Source: Haliclona indistincta
Lineage: Eukaryota; Porifera; Demospongiae; Haplosclerida; Chalinidae
NCBI GenBank assembly: GCA_964017065.1
Contig: OZ024783.1
Span: 14,701,820-14,765,819, forward strand
Direction of reading: 5' to 3'
Length of the DNA stretch: 64,000 bases
Part shown: positions 39,518 to 50,263 of the stretch, in pieces
How positions within the stretch are numbered: position 1 is the stretch's first letter
Layout of the letters: each line of letters opens with the position of its first letter
The notes under the pieces: model-generated
What the model saw: the letters and a program-made list of their open reading frames with translations, nothing else
Told to the model about the DNA's origin: nothing
Databases searched by the model: none
Translations under genes and position numbers: made by a program

Positions 39518-39690
39518 TAGTACGGATCCCGTAACCATGTCGAACGGACGCCGTTTTTGCAGTAATGCGGAATAAAAACGGATTCCCGTTATTTGTATTC
39601 ACGGGGGTCGTTTTACACCGAATGGGAACACTTGGGAACGGGAGCACCGTTAAGTTACCCGTTTTTTTCCCGTAATAACTCCGTACTACC
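39518..39690. repeat. possible small MITE (GTAGTACGGA ends)
   Basis: GTAGTACGGA at the left and TCCGTACTAC at the right; many CCGTTTT/AACGG motifs inside. Similar motifs at 41570-41705. Confidence 0.4.
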
Positions 39691-39890
39691 ATGGCGTCTA
39701 CTCCGTTCTTTATAGTTAGCGGAGCCAGTTTTTACTGTATTCACGGAAACAATGAGTTTTGTTATAAAAATTATAACAGTGCTACTGTAGGTCACGGTTC
39801 AATCACTATCACCAGTGTCTGAAGAGCTTGAATCTGTGGTGAAAAAGAAACATACAAAGAATCCAAGGATATACTATAAGCTTACCATAA

Positions 39891-40358
39891 TTATTCAGAC
39901 ATGGTGTCAAGCAAATCACCAGCGGCTACACGACTAGTTGCTGTGATAATAACAAAGACAGTGATGTAAAATGGACGTTGATACTTACATTGAGCACTGG
40001 GAGGAATAGTAATACGACTAGATGCTGTGATAATAACAAAGACAGTGATGTAAAATGGACGTTGATACTTACATTGAGCACTGGGAGGAGTAGGAATACG
40101 ACTAGATGCTGTGATAATAATAAAGACAGTGATGTAAAATGGACGTTGATACTTACATTGAGCACTGGGAGGAGTAGGAATACGACTAGATGCTGTGATA
40201 ATAACAAAGACAGTGTTGTAAAATGGAAGTTGATACTTACATTGAGCACTGAGAGGAGCAGTAGTACAACTAGTTGCTGTGATAATAATAAAGACAGTAA
40301 TGTAAATCGGATAATTGATACTTACATTGAGGAGTAGGAGTAGTAGTACCACTAGATG
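39891..40358 (-). CDS. 84-bp tandem array read as repeated mini-exons
   Basis: Six minus-strand exon-like blocks: 40358-40326 (33 nt), 40276-40241, 40192-40157, 40108-40073, 40024-39989 (36 nt each) and a last one 39940-39891 ending in TAA. Each is preceded by TATTATCACAG (or close) and followed by GTAAGTATCAA, leaving introns of 48 nt (one of 49). Spliced, every block adds 12 residues of the type SSRIPTPPSAQ-S, a Ser/Thr/Pro-rich mucin-like repeat; the last reads TSRVAAGDLLDTMSE. Because 48 is also a multiple of 3, most introns are open and retention would insert a hydrophobic 16-mer. The upstream start of the gene is not seen. Product unknown. Confidence 0.6.
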   Translation of the reverse strand, partial: HLVVLLLLLLNVSINYPIYITVFIIITATSCTTAPLSAQCKYQLPFYNTVFVIITASSRIPTPPSAQCKYQRPFYITVFIIITASSRIPTPPSAQCKYQRPFYITVFVIITASSRITIPPSAQCKYQRPFYITVFVIITATSRVAAGDLLDTMSE

Positions 40359-40639
40359 CTGTGACGAAAAAGCACCTTTAACAATAATACAAGAAATAGC
40401 TAGAAATAACTAACAAGGGAGATCTAAAGTATCTAGGTATGTCCAACTGGGAGCATCAACGGGGACTGATAGTACTGAATGCTCCCCCATCTAACTAACT
40501 AATACTTAACCCACTTTTTTCCTCAGTAAATCGTTCTTTGAATTTCCTTCACTTGTAGAGGTCGATCATCATTGAATAAACGCCGTCTACTTTCATAAAA
40601 CCTATGCACAGCTTCTGTAGAGTTTGTAGTAGTACATAC

Positions 40640-41235
40640 AAAAAATATGACATGACCGACGAAAGAAGAGACATCTTGAACAGCGCAAATGAAGGTTTGC
40701 TACACACACATACAGATTATGACATGAACTGCCGAAAGATGGGACATCTAGACAGCGTGCTGACGAAAGATGAGACATCTTGAACAGCACAAATGAAGGC
40801 TTACTACACACACATACACGCAGATCATGACATGAACTGTCGAAAGATGAGACATCTTGACAGCGTGCTGACGAAAGATGAGACATCTTGAACAGCACAA
40901 ATGAAGGCTTACTACACACACATACACGAAGATCATGACATGAACTGTCGAAAGATGAGACATCTTGACAGCGTGCTGACGAAAGATGAGACATCTTGAA
41001 CAGCACAAACGAAGGCTGACTACACACACATACACGCAGATCATGACATGAACTGTCGAAAGATGAGACATCTTGACAGCGTGCTGACGAAAGATGAGAC
41101 ATCTTGAACAGCACAAATGAAGGCTTACTACACACACATACACGCAGATCATGACATGAACCGTCGAAAGATGAGACATCCTGAACAACACAAATGAATG
41201 CCTACTACACACACACATACACACAGATCATGACT
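40640..41235 (-). repeat. 108-bp tandem array (about 5 units), open in two frames
   Basis: Period 108 bp exactly (unit starts at 40841, 40949, 41057, 41165) with the internal duplication GAAAGATGAGACATCTTGA. On the minus strand both a Ser/Cys-rich frame (MSHLSSARCQDVSSFDSSCH) and a Cys/Val-rich frame (VMICVYVCVVSLHLCCSR) stay open because the unit is 36 codons. GTAAGC donors and CAG acceptors occur but are not kept in every unit, so a mini-exon reading is weaker than for the 84-bp array. Confidence 0.7.
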
Positions 41236-41540
41236 GTTACGAAGCAAGTTGAAGATACTTGGTAAGACTCAGTAGCAAAGAGACTGCCCAGCGCCTGTGG
41301 AAAGAGAAATAAACACGTCTCGCCCCGCTACGAAATTGACCACGACTTCTGCTGCTCCATCCGACAAACACGAATATCCAAGCTGTTCGGTGCTCTTCGA
41401 TATCGAATCCATGATAGCACATGTAGCATTCCCTGGGTCAGCCATGATCAATGCAAGTGGTCGTCGCGTGCAGGTCATGTGAATTTGAGAAATACTGCAA
41501 TCTGATTGGTATTTCACTTTCTGAGAATGAAACGTCACGC
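41235..41540 (-). pseudogene. RecQ-like helicase first-exon fragment, copy 2
   Basis: Minus-strand frame SISKSTEQLGYSCLSDGAAE, VVVNFVAGRDVFISLSTGAG, then QSLCY. This is the Q-motif to walker A segment of RecQ/WRN-type helicases as found in transposons. The catalytic lysine of GKS is replaced by Gln and a stop follows the Tyr. About 80% alike to 34315-34600; one TIR remnant (AAGGGGTGGGGTCTGGG) lies at 41543-41560. Confidence 0.6.
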
Positions 41541-41753
41541 GGAAGGGGTGGGGTCTGGGAGTCTATTATAATTATATAACGGAGTGATTCACTATACGGG
41601 AAGGTCACGGGGTCCGTTTCAGGGAAAGTCCGTGAAACGCCGTTTTGCTATGAATAACGGTATCCCGATAAACTCCGTACTATCGGGGCGTTTTTCCTGT
41701 GAGCGCTACTGAAATGTCTTTGCATATGTTTTCCCGGTGTTTACTTTATTAGG

Positions 41754-43545
41754 GAGACACGGTAGTATCTCCCTATGTAGGGTTGAACGAGAAAACAAGA
41801 TGGCGGCTACATTTTTTTTTTTTAATAATACTTTTGCACATACAGGCAAGGAATTCACAATAGCAATAAAGCTAATACTAAGTGATCCCTATTATATATG
41901 ATAATAAATAAAACCTAAGAATAATTATGGTTGGACAATAAAAACTTAAACGAGTTTAGAGAAGACGCCAGAACCTATAGAAGAAGGAAGAGAGTTCCAG
42001 ATAGAGACAGAGCGAGGAATAAAGGAAAACAGATGAGAATTAGTTCTGGCAAATGGCTGCTCGAGCTGAAGAGGATGAGGAGAACGAAGGTTGTACCCTG
42101 AATTACGTTTTCTTGAAATAAAATTGGCTGGAAAAAAGCACATGGAATGAACATATTTATACAGGAGGCATAGTGAGAGATCAAGCCTTCTCTTTTCAAG
42201 AGTGTCCAAAGAAAGTCGGACCAAACCGTCATGATAGACAATGTTCCATTCACCAGTGATGATCTTGAGTGACCCCAAGCATTTGGACACGCTCAATACA
42301 ATAGATATCCTTTTGAGCATGAGGAGCCCAAACGGGACAAGCATATTCTAAAAGAGGCCTGACCAGTGAGATATATAGCTTAAGGAGAGACCTGGAGTCA
42401 CATTTTCCATAGAACTGCCTGTAATATACATACAATGTATATGCGTTCAAACGCTGATATTTCGCCTGGTGATGAATTTTATACCGTCCAAAGTGTCTTA
42501 AATCTGCTATCTGGCGTTGCCCCATCTTACAGTAGCAAGGAGATTGCTCGAGATTGTTACTAAAGTACGAACCTGGAAACGGTGAAAACATGATCGAGTT
42601 TCGTCATCTTCGTTTTCTTCTTTCTTTCTTCCACTCGCCTAGCACTTTTACGTGAGCAGTGCCGAGACCAAAACACCCACGAACAGTCGTGAAATTCTCC
42701 TGGCATGTGCCTTTTGAACTTAGTTTTTAGTGAAACGGCGATATAAATTCCGCGATTTCTCGATCGTGACCAAGCTGTGGTTAGCGCACGTGACCAAGCA
42801 CAAGCTTGAGCATGAGTTATTGAGTATCGTCGTCACGCCGTATAGATCGCGGAGAACACATATTTGTCTGGAGTCTTCGAAGAACGGTAAGCTAGCAAGC
42901 GCAGAATCACCATTCTGCCTTGCCAGACAATTATAACCGCTGTAAACAAGTGTTGGCGGGGCTCGTATGCACTGTATTCATGCATGCGCAGGCGAGCTGA
43001 TATCTACAGCAGAAGAATTATTTAGCTACAAGTTTAAAATTGTTAATAATAAAGAAAAGCCATCAACAACAGGAAAACCAAACCAATGGTGGAAACGAAG
43101 ATGGCACAGTAATTGCATGATATTGAACTGCACTTCACTGAAAAAGAAAAAAAGGACACAAACAAGAAAATTAAAAAGATTTCTATCGAAATCAAAAGGA
43201 TGTAGGGTTGTGAAATCTACCACTGGTCAACAATGTAAACTAACAAGGAACAAGCATGGAATGGTAACACGATTGACTTGCTAACAGACCATAGATTCCT
43301 ACATCAGTGGCTGTACATAAGCTGTCACAAGCTGAATGCACGTCAGGTGTCAGTCAACAGCAACAAGCTGAACTAGCTATAGTCAACTACAGCAGCCACT
43401 GATGTAGGGATCTATGGTCTGTTAGCAAGTCAATCGTGTTACCATTCCATGCTTGTTCCTTGTTAGTTTACATTGTTGACCAGTGGTAGATTTCACAACC
43501 CTACATCCTTTTGATTTCGATAGAAATCTTTTTAATTTTCTTGTA
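41754..43545 (+). mobile_element. HP-A element copy 4, the most complete
   Basis: Hairpin GGGAGACACGGTAGTATCTC at the left, TATGTAGGGTTG, a LINE insertion, the family body, then the full palindrome (GGATGTAGGGTTGTGAAATC near 43199 inverted near 43503; GATGTAGGGATC inner pair). It lies within the transposase gene's minus-strand intron or at its exon 2 border. Confidence 0.8.
41811..42428 (-). mobile_element. 5'-truncated LINE nested in HP-A copy 4
   Basis: T run at 41812 is the A tail of a minus-strand insertion. The ORF keeps SLVRPLLEYACPVWAPHAQK, TLEKRRLDLSLCLLYKYVH and ARTNSHLFSFIPRSVSIWN of a CR1/L2-type ORF2 C-terminus. TACAT flanks both sides; HP-A copy 2 shows the empty site GGCTACATACAATG. 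Confidence 0.85.
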
Positions 43546-43970
43546 ACTTATTTGGTTTACCCCGGCGAAACAGTGCATCGATGTCAACCACTATGCCCTG
43601 ACCACCCAACTTGATCTGAGGGTCAAGTCTGTAGCTACATACTTCTCTTAGCCATTGATACACCTTCCAAGAATGGTGACAATTAATTAATCAGCAAATT
43701 TTTATTTCCTTACTTGTATTGCTGTGGTGTTAGAGACTTGGGCTTCCTCCTCAGCATCAGAAACTGGATACTGCCTAGCACACCAGTAGATCAGTATCAG
43801 CCACTTCTGCAGTGGCAACCTTGATTTGTCGAAGAAACTTCCTTCTCTGAGGCTTATGCTCTTTCGGCATGATGGGCAGCACCACCGACAGCCATCAGAG
43901 ATGTCTCTTCTAGTCTGGAGGATCATAGCTGTGCTGCAAGGGCATTGTTTTGTTGATGCCAGGACGTGCT

Positions 43971-44300
43971 TTGACTGGAGATATGTATAATAATGCCGGG
44001 AGTACCCCCAAACATCACCGGTCCAATCCCAATTAAAGACATCTCTACTCTCTAGCTACACGTGGATCTTTTCGCGCCAAAACAACGTGTGTTTGGTGCA
44101 ATAATAATTATTTGTTAATACAGTGAACCATTGTTGTTGCAGTGTGGCAAGTTATGTTGTTATAATACAGTGAATATGCAATCATCCATTGTTTATGAAT
44201 GTTTATTTATGAGACAACGCTGCTCTGTCCTCTTCAGCGGTGTTGCTCTGTGAGAATACTTCATCAGCGTTCTTACTACGGTGCACTATACAACTAGGGG
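43971..44300. other. no gene seen
   Basis: 5' flank of the transposase-like gene; no clear promoter motif. Confidence 0.4.
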
Positions 44301-44309
44301 TTGGTAGAA

Positions 44310-44720
44310 GAGTACCTTTTTTCATGAAAGTCCCCTAATATTACGGTTCCTTTTATGTAAAAAGTCGCCTAATATTATGGGTCTTTTTTATGTACAAAAG
44401 ATCCCTAATATTATGGGTCTTTTTTATGTACTCTAGTCCCTTATTATTATGGGGCTTTTATATGTACAGAGCCTCTCTTGTATGGAGCCTTTTTATGTAC
44501 AATTAGTCTCTATTCATTAAGGATTCACCCCATGCTCCACCCACATACTTAAAAAGGACCCATAATAGATCAACCAGATAACACTATCCATGGAACAATT
44601 TTATGTACAATAATTACTCACCATACATTAAGGATTCACCCCATGCTCCACCCACATACATAAAAGGATCCCATAATAAGATCTACTAGCTAACACTACC
44701 ATGAGACAATTTTATGTACG
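44310..44720. repeat. diverged 45-60-bp tandem repeats
   Basis: CCTAATATTATGGGTCTTTT is repeated several times (44330-44480). Then two copies of CATTAAGGATTCACCCCATG (about 44515 and 44630), partly inverted relative to the first block (ACCCATAATA). Confidence 0.7.
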
Positions 44721-45470
44721 ATGCATATACTTCACTGCAGGGATCATGAATTAATGTTGGCTCCATGCACCCACTGTGCTCTGCATAAACTTCATTGGAG
44801 GTTCTGCTTGGCTCAAACCAGCAAGTTAGATCTTAAGACCCAACCACCCGCTTGCCTTTAGTTGTTACCTGTATTGCTTTTACTTGCCTGTTTTACATGG
44901 AAAACGAGTGTAGCCACACTCCAATAGCACTTGCCGTATTTGGAACAAAAATTATTTCGTCACGGTACTCGATCTGCAATCACAGAGAGCTGCATAGGGG
45001 TGGGTGGGTTGTAGGGTGGGAGGGATTGGGCAGTGATGGCGTTGTTTGGCTGTCTGGCAAAATGGGATGATTTCCCGCCGTGCATGCAAGTCTCACTTTT
45101 TAATTTCTTTTGTTTCCTTCACTGAACTATTTCATTATGCTTGATGGACCAGTACCTCAGTAGCTAGTGCCATTGACCTACTTTGTATCACCTATTTTAC
45201 ACATTTTTCCCTTTCTCTGTAACTTATAGACCTTTGAGCAAAATCCGATACATACATTTCTTCCTTGTGTACCAAAATTCATGTCTCACATTTTGTGTGG
45301 GTGTGGCATGCTTAGGAAAGAAACACAAATTTTCGTCATTGGTTGGAGCTTGCTACACCCACAAGACGAATGGCGACTTCCTTGGATAATCAGTGTGACT
45401 GAGCAGCCTTCCAATAACTGTAGAAACCAAAATATTCATAATCCTGTTGTTTGACCATGCAGTCATCCAC
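44721..45470. other. no gene seen
   Basis: Only short open frames without recognisable content. Confidence 0.5.
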
Positions 45471-45473
45471 CCG

Positions 45474-46260
45474 AGATATAGTACCTAACTGAAAATTGAA
45501 TAGCAAATTGATGGATGTGATGTGTAACAGTATTACAATGCTAGTATAAGTAATATTAAAGGTGCTGGTAACCTATATAGCACCTGCATGCAGCCATGTC
45601 GACAAACACCACATGACCTGACATGTCAGCCCCGCTTACATACATGAAGTATGCCCTTACTTCTTACGGTATGTTAGATATTATGTATTCATTATTTATT
45701 CATCACGATAGCTCAACATGATCATGTGACATTATGAATAATTGAGTTGATTAAGAGTGAAACCAGAAAGCTTAGTCCAGTTGATAGCGAGCGCATGTAT
45801 CTGCAGGAATCGGAAGAGTCGAATATTACACGGTATACAGACAGGCAGAGCACAACCTTGCTGGTGACCTTGCCATAACGCATAAGGTAGCTCTAGTGAG
45901 AGGAACTACTGATTGGTCATCGGCAGTAAAATGCAAGACCATGATACTCACCTACAATCACTTCTGTCTATTCCTGCAATTGCAAATATTCAATTGCAGC
46001 TGCAAATTTTCAACTGCAGTTCAATTGCATTGGAACAACGTTGTCTCAGGACTGCATCACAAAGAAAGGCTGCGACTAAAGAAATTAACAAGTCAAGTGT
46101 CATCATTTTAGACTAGCTGTGGATTTATTGCAGTCCCTAGCAGATGAAGAAGTGCTATAGTGAGAAATATGATCAGTCTGTTCTAGTATCCATGTGCATA
46201 TGAGTAAGAAAGGCTGTAGCTTTCTAGATTATTGCTACAAGAAACCCATTCCTGGCTTTA
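45474..46260 (+). pseudogene. decayed partial duplicate of the galactosyltransferase locus
   Basis: 45474-45930 matches 60840-61035 in order (GAGATATAGTACCTAACTGA; GCACAACCTTGCTGGTGACC; ACTGATTGGTCATCG). 46140-46260 matches the 3' end of the galactosyltransferase ORF at 62646-62765 (CAGATGAAG, GATCAGTCTGTTCTAGTAT, ACAAGAAACCCATTC). The catalytic part between is missing. Confidence 0.65.
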
Positions 46261-46619
46261 ATACAAGAAATAGCTATTATACGTAAAAAATTACCATGTA
46301 CAATCATGTAGAATCCAAATAGAAGATGTGCATGACACTGTATCATTCTTCAGAAGCAGAGGCAAGAAACTGCATGGGAGGTTTGAAAGCATATACATTA
46401 TGTCACCTCAGCATTTTGTGCTTTGGCTGCTAGACCAACACTAAAAACTACTGATGCATGCATGGCTGGAGAGAGATTTGTAGTATTGCTTTATGCTCAC
46501 ACTAGTAACCAGATGTGTGTTAATAGTGCTAGAAAAGAATTATTTACACAGAGAAAGGACAAATAATTGATGGACTGCCTCAAACAAAAGCTGCCCTTGT
46601 ACACATGAACACATAATGA

Positions 46620-49332
46620 GGGCTGCTCATTACCAAGCTTTTCACTGCTGGGGACAGTGAATGGTTCCTTCACCAGAGCTGCTGTCACGAAGTCAATGGG
46701 GTTGGAACAAAGCTATACAATACTGATGGGGAATGGGAAGTTCATTGGACTACTTTGCCAGAAGCAACAAAAACTTGCATACGTTGTAGATGTAAGACAC
46801 TACGTAAAAAGATGGTAATCCTGACAGTTAGTATTCCCACCGTGCAACACTGTTACCCTGTGGTTGCACTGGCGTCGCTAACTGAGTTATACCGTGGTTA
46901 AACTGGCAGGCTAACTTCAGGATATGTTTCTATGGTTAGCACGGTGGTTATACTGGCCAGTGCAACTTGCGTATAACTACAGGATAACCACGGGATAACA
47001 ACAGCAGCGGATAACTGTGCCAGGATAACAATCAATATAACCAGTGCAACTTCAGTGTAACCATCGCGCAACTACAGTGCAACCAACAAGCAGCCCCGTA
47101 TTGCACACCCGTATACTACTACAGTTCACGCTTGCATTCCTTTTCCTTTCTCGTTCTTCAAGTAAATACATGATTGTAAGTTTAAAATATATAATCTCTG
47201 AAGTTTCTAAAGAATACAAAATCATAGTCCTGTAACTGTTCTTCTTGATGTGATCAGAAGACTGTTGCAATATGAACCTGCATACAAAATAGATAATGTT
47301 TGCTGTACGCTAGACAAGTATCACTTCACCTCATTGCTGCTATGCAGGACAACAATCCTCTGTAGAACAAACTCCTGTGTAGAGAAAATAGAGAAACAAT
47401 GAAACACAGAATACATTATGACGAACCTTCACACTCCATGTAAAGAACAGCCTGTATATCAGAGAAACAATGACACAAAGAATACATTATGACGAACCTT
47501 CACACTCCATTCAAAGAGCAGCTAGCATAAGCTGTATAACAGGGAATCAGTGACACACAAATACACACTTAACGTGGCGAACCTGCATTCCACATCAGAA
47601 AATCCTATACTTTATAACAAAGAAACATTGATACACACACTGATAATGACGAACCTGTAGCACACTGGGAAATACACACCATGAACACTATTGTTTTTAG
47701 AGTTGAGCTTGACACAGAAACTTGAAAAAAACATCTCCTAGTCACCTCATGTAAACAGTCGCGATTATTATGAAGCACAATGCACACAACCTATACTAAT
47801 TTAAACCTTGCTAGTTTATATACTACTAAAAATACTGATCATGAACTCACTAGAGTATTTGGTGGAAACGTTTAAGCTTAGCATCAGTTCCATTTGACAC
47901 GGCATCTGTAAAACAGCAATAGTTACACTAGATTCACACATCAGTAACCTGTTCTCTTGCCTATAACCAACTGAGCAAGCTCTGCTGAAATCCCTCACCA
48001 CGTTGCGTGCAAGATGGCGGACGAGTATGTTTTGGCGCCAATCAGCTGACCAGGAGCGCATAATGAGCTGACCAATGGGATCGATTCGCGCGGAATGTTT
48101 GGCGCGTAATTAACTTGTACATTATTTATAATGTTGATTCCAGTGGTATAATAACTTATTTTACGCAGCTAAGCTTGAATCTAGCACCTGTCACAAGGCA
48201 TCTAGATGTGCATGCTTGATTATTACAGTTGTCCGACACTATTAAAATAGCCTCAATTTAAAAATCAACTTCACAGGTGAAGAGAATCAACAACAATTTA
48301 CATAATGTATCAATGGAACACATTCATTGACTGTCCGTAGTGACTTAGGTAGACAATGCTTCAAAGTTTGTCTCTTCAGTCAACATTGCATAGAATCAGT
48401 CAACAATACACTGCAATCAGTTTGTTGTTGTCAATGCCGTCAGAATTGAAATTGCTGCACCTCGATCAAGGATATGTATGATCTAGAAAAAGTGAAAACA
48501 CTAGTTAATCCAGTATAACAATTCTAGCAGTTACAGGTGTGTAAACGGTGTTAAATATTATTGTGGTAGTTAGTTGACAAAAATGACGTGCTAATGGAAG
48601 AAAATCTACACTGAATGATGAACCAAGGCATGAACCATAGAACAGAGTTTCAATAACAAGAGCAAAAGGAATCCTGGTGATATGCATAGCTAGAGTATAG
48701 GTACTGAAGGACACGCACTAAAGTTTGAGTCACTTTTCAGTATGAATGCATGTACAGGCCATAGGGATTAGAATAAAACTGAAATACCACTAGTGATCGA
48801 GTGAACGTGCATGACCAGATTCTTTATACAGAGGCTATTATGCAACATACCTTCCAACTACTTCTGTACTACAGAAAATAACGTACTGCTCGTAATAATG
48901 CTGCTCATCATAGCCTTATCGATAACAGCTAACGATCGTAGTAGCGCTCAGTCGCCGGTCGCCGCTGGCCTGCCCTGGCACACTCGCTTCCACTGCCACG
49001 ATCGCCATCTTGATGTAGGTGTTACCACGTCACACCTTTCATTCTAGCCGGATGTGGTATTAACCAATGGTTATGCAGGTCCACCGCAGCGCAGTATAAC
49101 TAGGATAACCATCGTAGTAAGTTATTCGGTAGTTGCACCGTGGTTATACTGTTAAGTTATACTGTGTGCAGAATTCCCCAGGGTAACCTAGTTATACTGA
49201 ACAGTGGAAAACCACGGGTAACCATCCTTTTCTTGTAGTGAGAGAGGCTGCAAAAGACGCTGTAGGTGTCAAAAAGGAGCTCTTGAGTGTATTGCACTTT
49301 GCACTTGTGGTGGACAATGTAGTGGCAGTTGA
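46620..49332 (+). pseudogene. Cys-rich CXC/tesmin-like ORF interrupted by a CACTA element
   Basis: Left part 46620-46797 ends GEWEVHWTTLPEATKTCIRC then RCK; right part 49244-49332 reads GCKRRCRCQKGALECIALCT then CGGQCSGS and stop. Without 46798-49240 and one AGA copy, the two parts continue in one frame with an unbroken CxC..GC..RCxC pattern. This kind of C-terminal module (W.P.WTTLP followed by a CXC-like cluster) is common in transposon-borne ORFs of corals and sponges (recollection). The protein start is upstream and not identified; TGA at 46617 limits this exon. Confidence 0.6.
46798..49240. mobile_element. CACTA/EnSpm-type non-autonomous element, 2443 bp
   Basis: Left end CACTACGTAAAAAGATGG; the right end inverts to CACTACAAGAAAAGGATGG, which matches the CACTA terminal signature. 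AGA is duplicated on both sides (46795-46797, 49241-49243). Subterminal zones are packed with GTTATACT, GGATAACC and TGCAAC motifs in both orientations (46850-47100, 49060-49220). The interior holds roughly 80-bp tandem repeats (47390-47680, ATTATGACGAACCTTCACAC) and no transposase. Confidence 0.75.
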
Positions 49333-50263
49333 ACAATGTGCTCATCAATATTCTGCTTTAATTTACTGCTGGAAAATATGTCCTTTTCAGAAGAAATGCA
49401 TGGTAACAAAATTAATTTGGCTTATAAATTTAAACACAAATTAGTATTATTTTTTCAACATGCTCTAATTTTTACTGAGAAAAATCAGAGATGGCTCAAT
49501 AGCTCAAAATGTTCCTTTAGTCATTCTCTATCTGTATACCAAATTTCATGCTTGTATCGTTAAAGAGCACAATTGTTACACCTAACTGCTGGACTATTAT
49601 ACAAAATGTAGAAGACGTGATCCTATTCTACAAGCCTATGGAAAATAAAACACAGAAATCAGTAGCATGATAATTCTAGGTATTAAATCAAATATAATTT
49701 GAGTCGGGCAAAGACTTGGCTATAATGAAAGTACCATCATCGATCATCTAGTACCAGTTCCATCAGCATATAGACGGTAATCAGTATGTAAAACAAAGTC
49801 TGCACATTAAATTTTGAGTACTTTTGCTGTTTATTATCCACAAGCTAATGTTCCCAACTGATCACTATCACCAACTTGAAAATATCTAAGAATGAATAAC
49901 ACTCTTATACAAGGAAGATAATAATTAATAAAACAAATAATTATCATTAATGCCATACTGAGATATTAAATATTTTTATTTATTTATAGCTGAGAATAGC
50001 TCAATCCTAGCTAAATTTTGACTCATTTAATTATCAAAATCTACTGTACAATCAAAGGTGTGTATGATGCATGCATTGTCCTATAGTATAATGCAGACTC
50101 CACACTCAAAATTCCTGCACGACCTCACACATTAGAAATCCTACGGCTGGCACCATTGGTGTGAGAAGAATCGACTACAGCAGAATTAGATGGAGTTGAA
50201 TAAATAACGGAGTCATTGGGATTATTATTTTTTACTGGCTTAAAATCTGATTGTGAATCGAAA
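49333..50263. other. no gene seen
   Basis: AT-rich 3' flank of the membrane-protein gene; no conserved ORF. Confidence 0.5.

Larger units (their letters stand above)
38853..43970 (-). pseudogene. ISXO2/Merlin-like DDE transposase gene, split by insertions
   Basis: Four minus-strand exons: about 43970-43715 (zinc ribbon CPC..CPSC, SLREGSFFDKSRLPLQKWLI, RQYPVSDAEEEAQVS), 43663-43550 (VYQWLREVCSYRLDPQ, GIVVDID), 39310-39159 (WVFGMCDTSTTPATEYMQIV, LLPIIRDHV) and 39105-38853 (IWSDMWAAYN, then NHSVEFIDRRTGVHTNHIES and YWNRVK), stop TAA. The order and motifs match the IS1595/ISXO2 family that includes animal Merlin elements. D (VDID), D (WSD) and E (IESYW) of the catalytic triad are all present. 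GT..AG borders exist at 43714/43664 and 39158/39106. A frameshift after QLP in the last exon and 4.2 kb of foreign DNA between the halves make it non-functional as it stands, unless the halves are two partial copies. Confidence 0.7.

Noticed and set aside
39934..40358. CRISPR-like regular repeats
   Set aside because: Unit is one continuous 84-bp repeat with no variable spacers, in eukaryotic DNA with splice signals; a minisatellite, not CRISPR.
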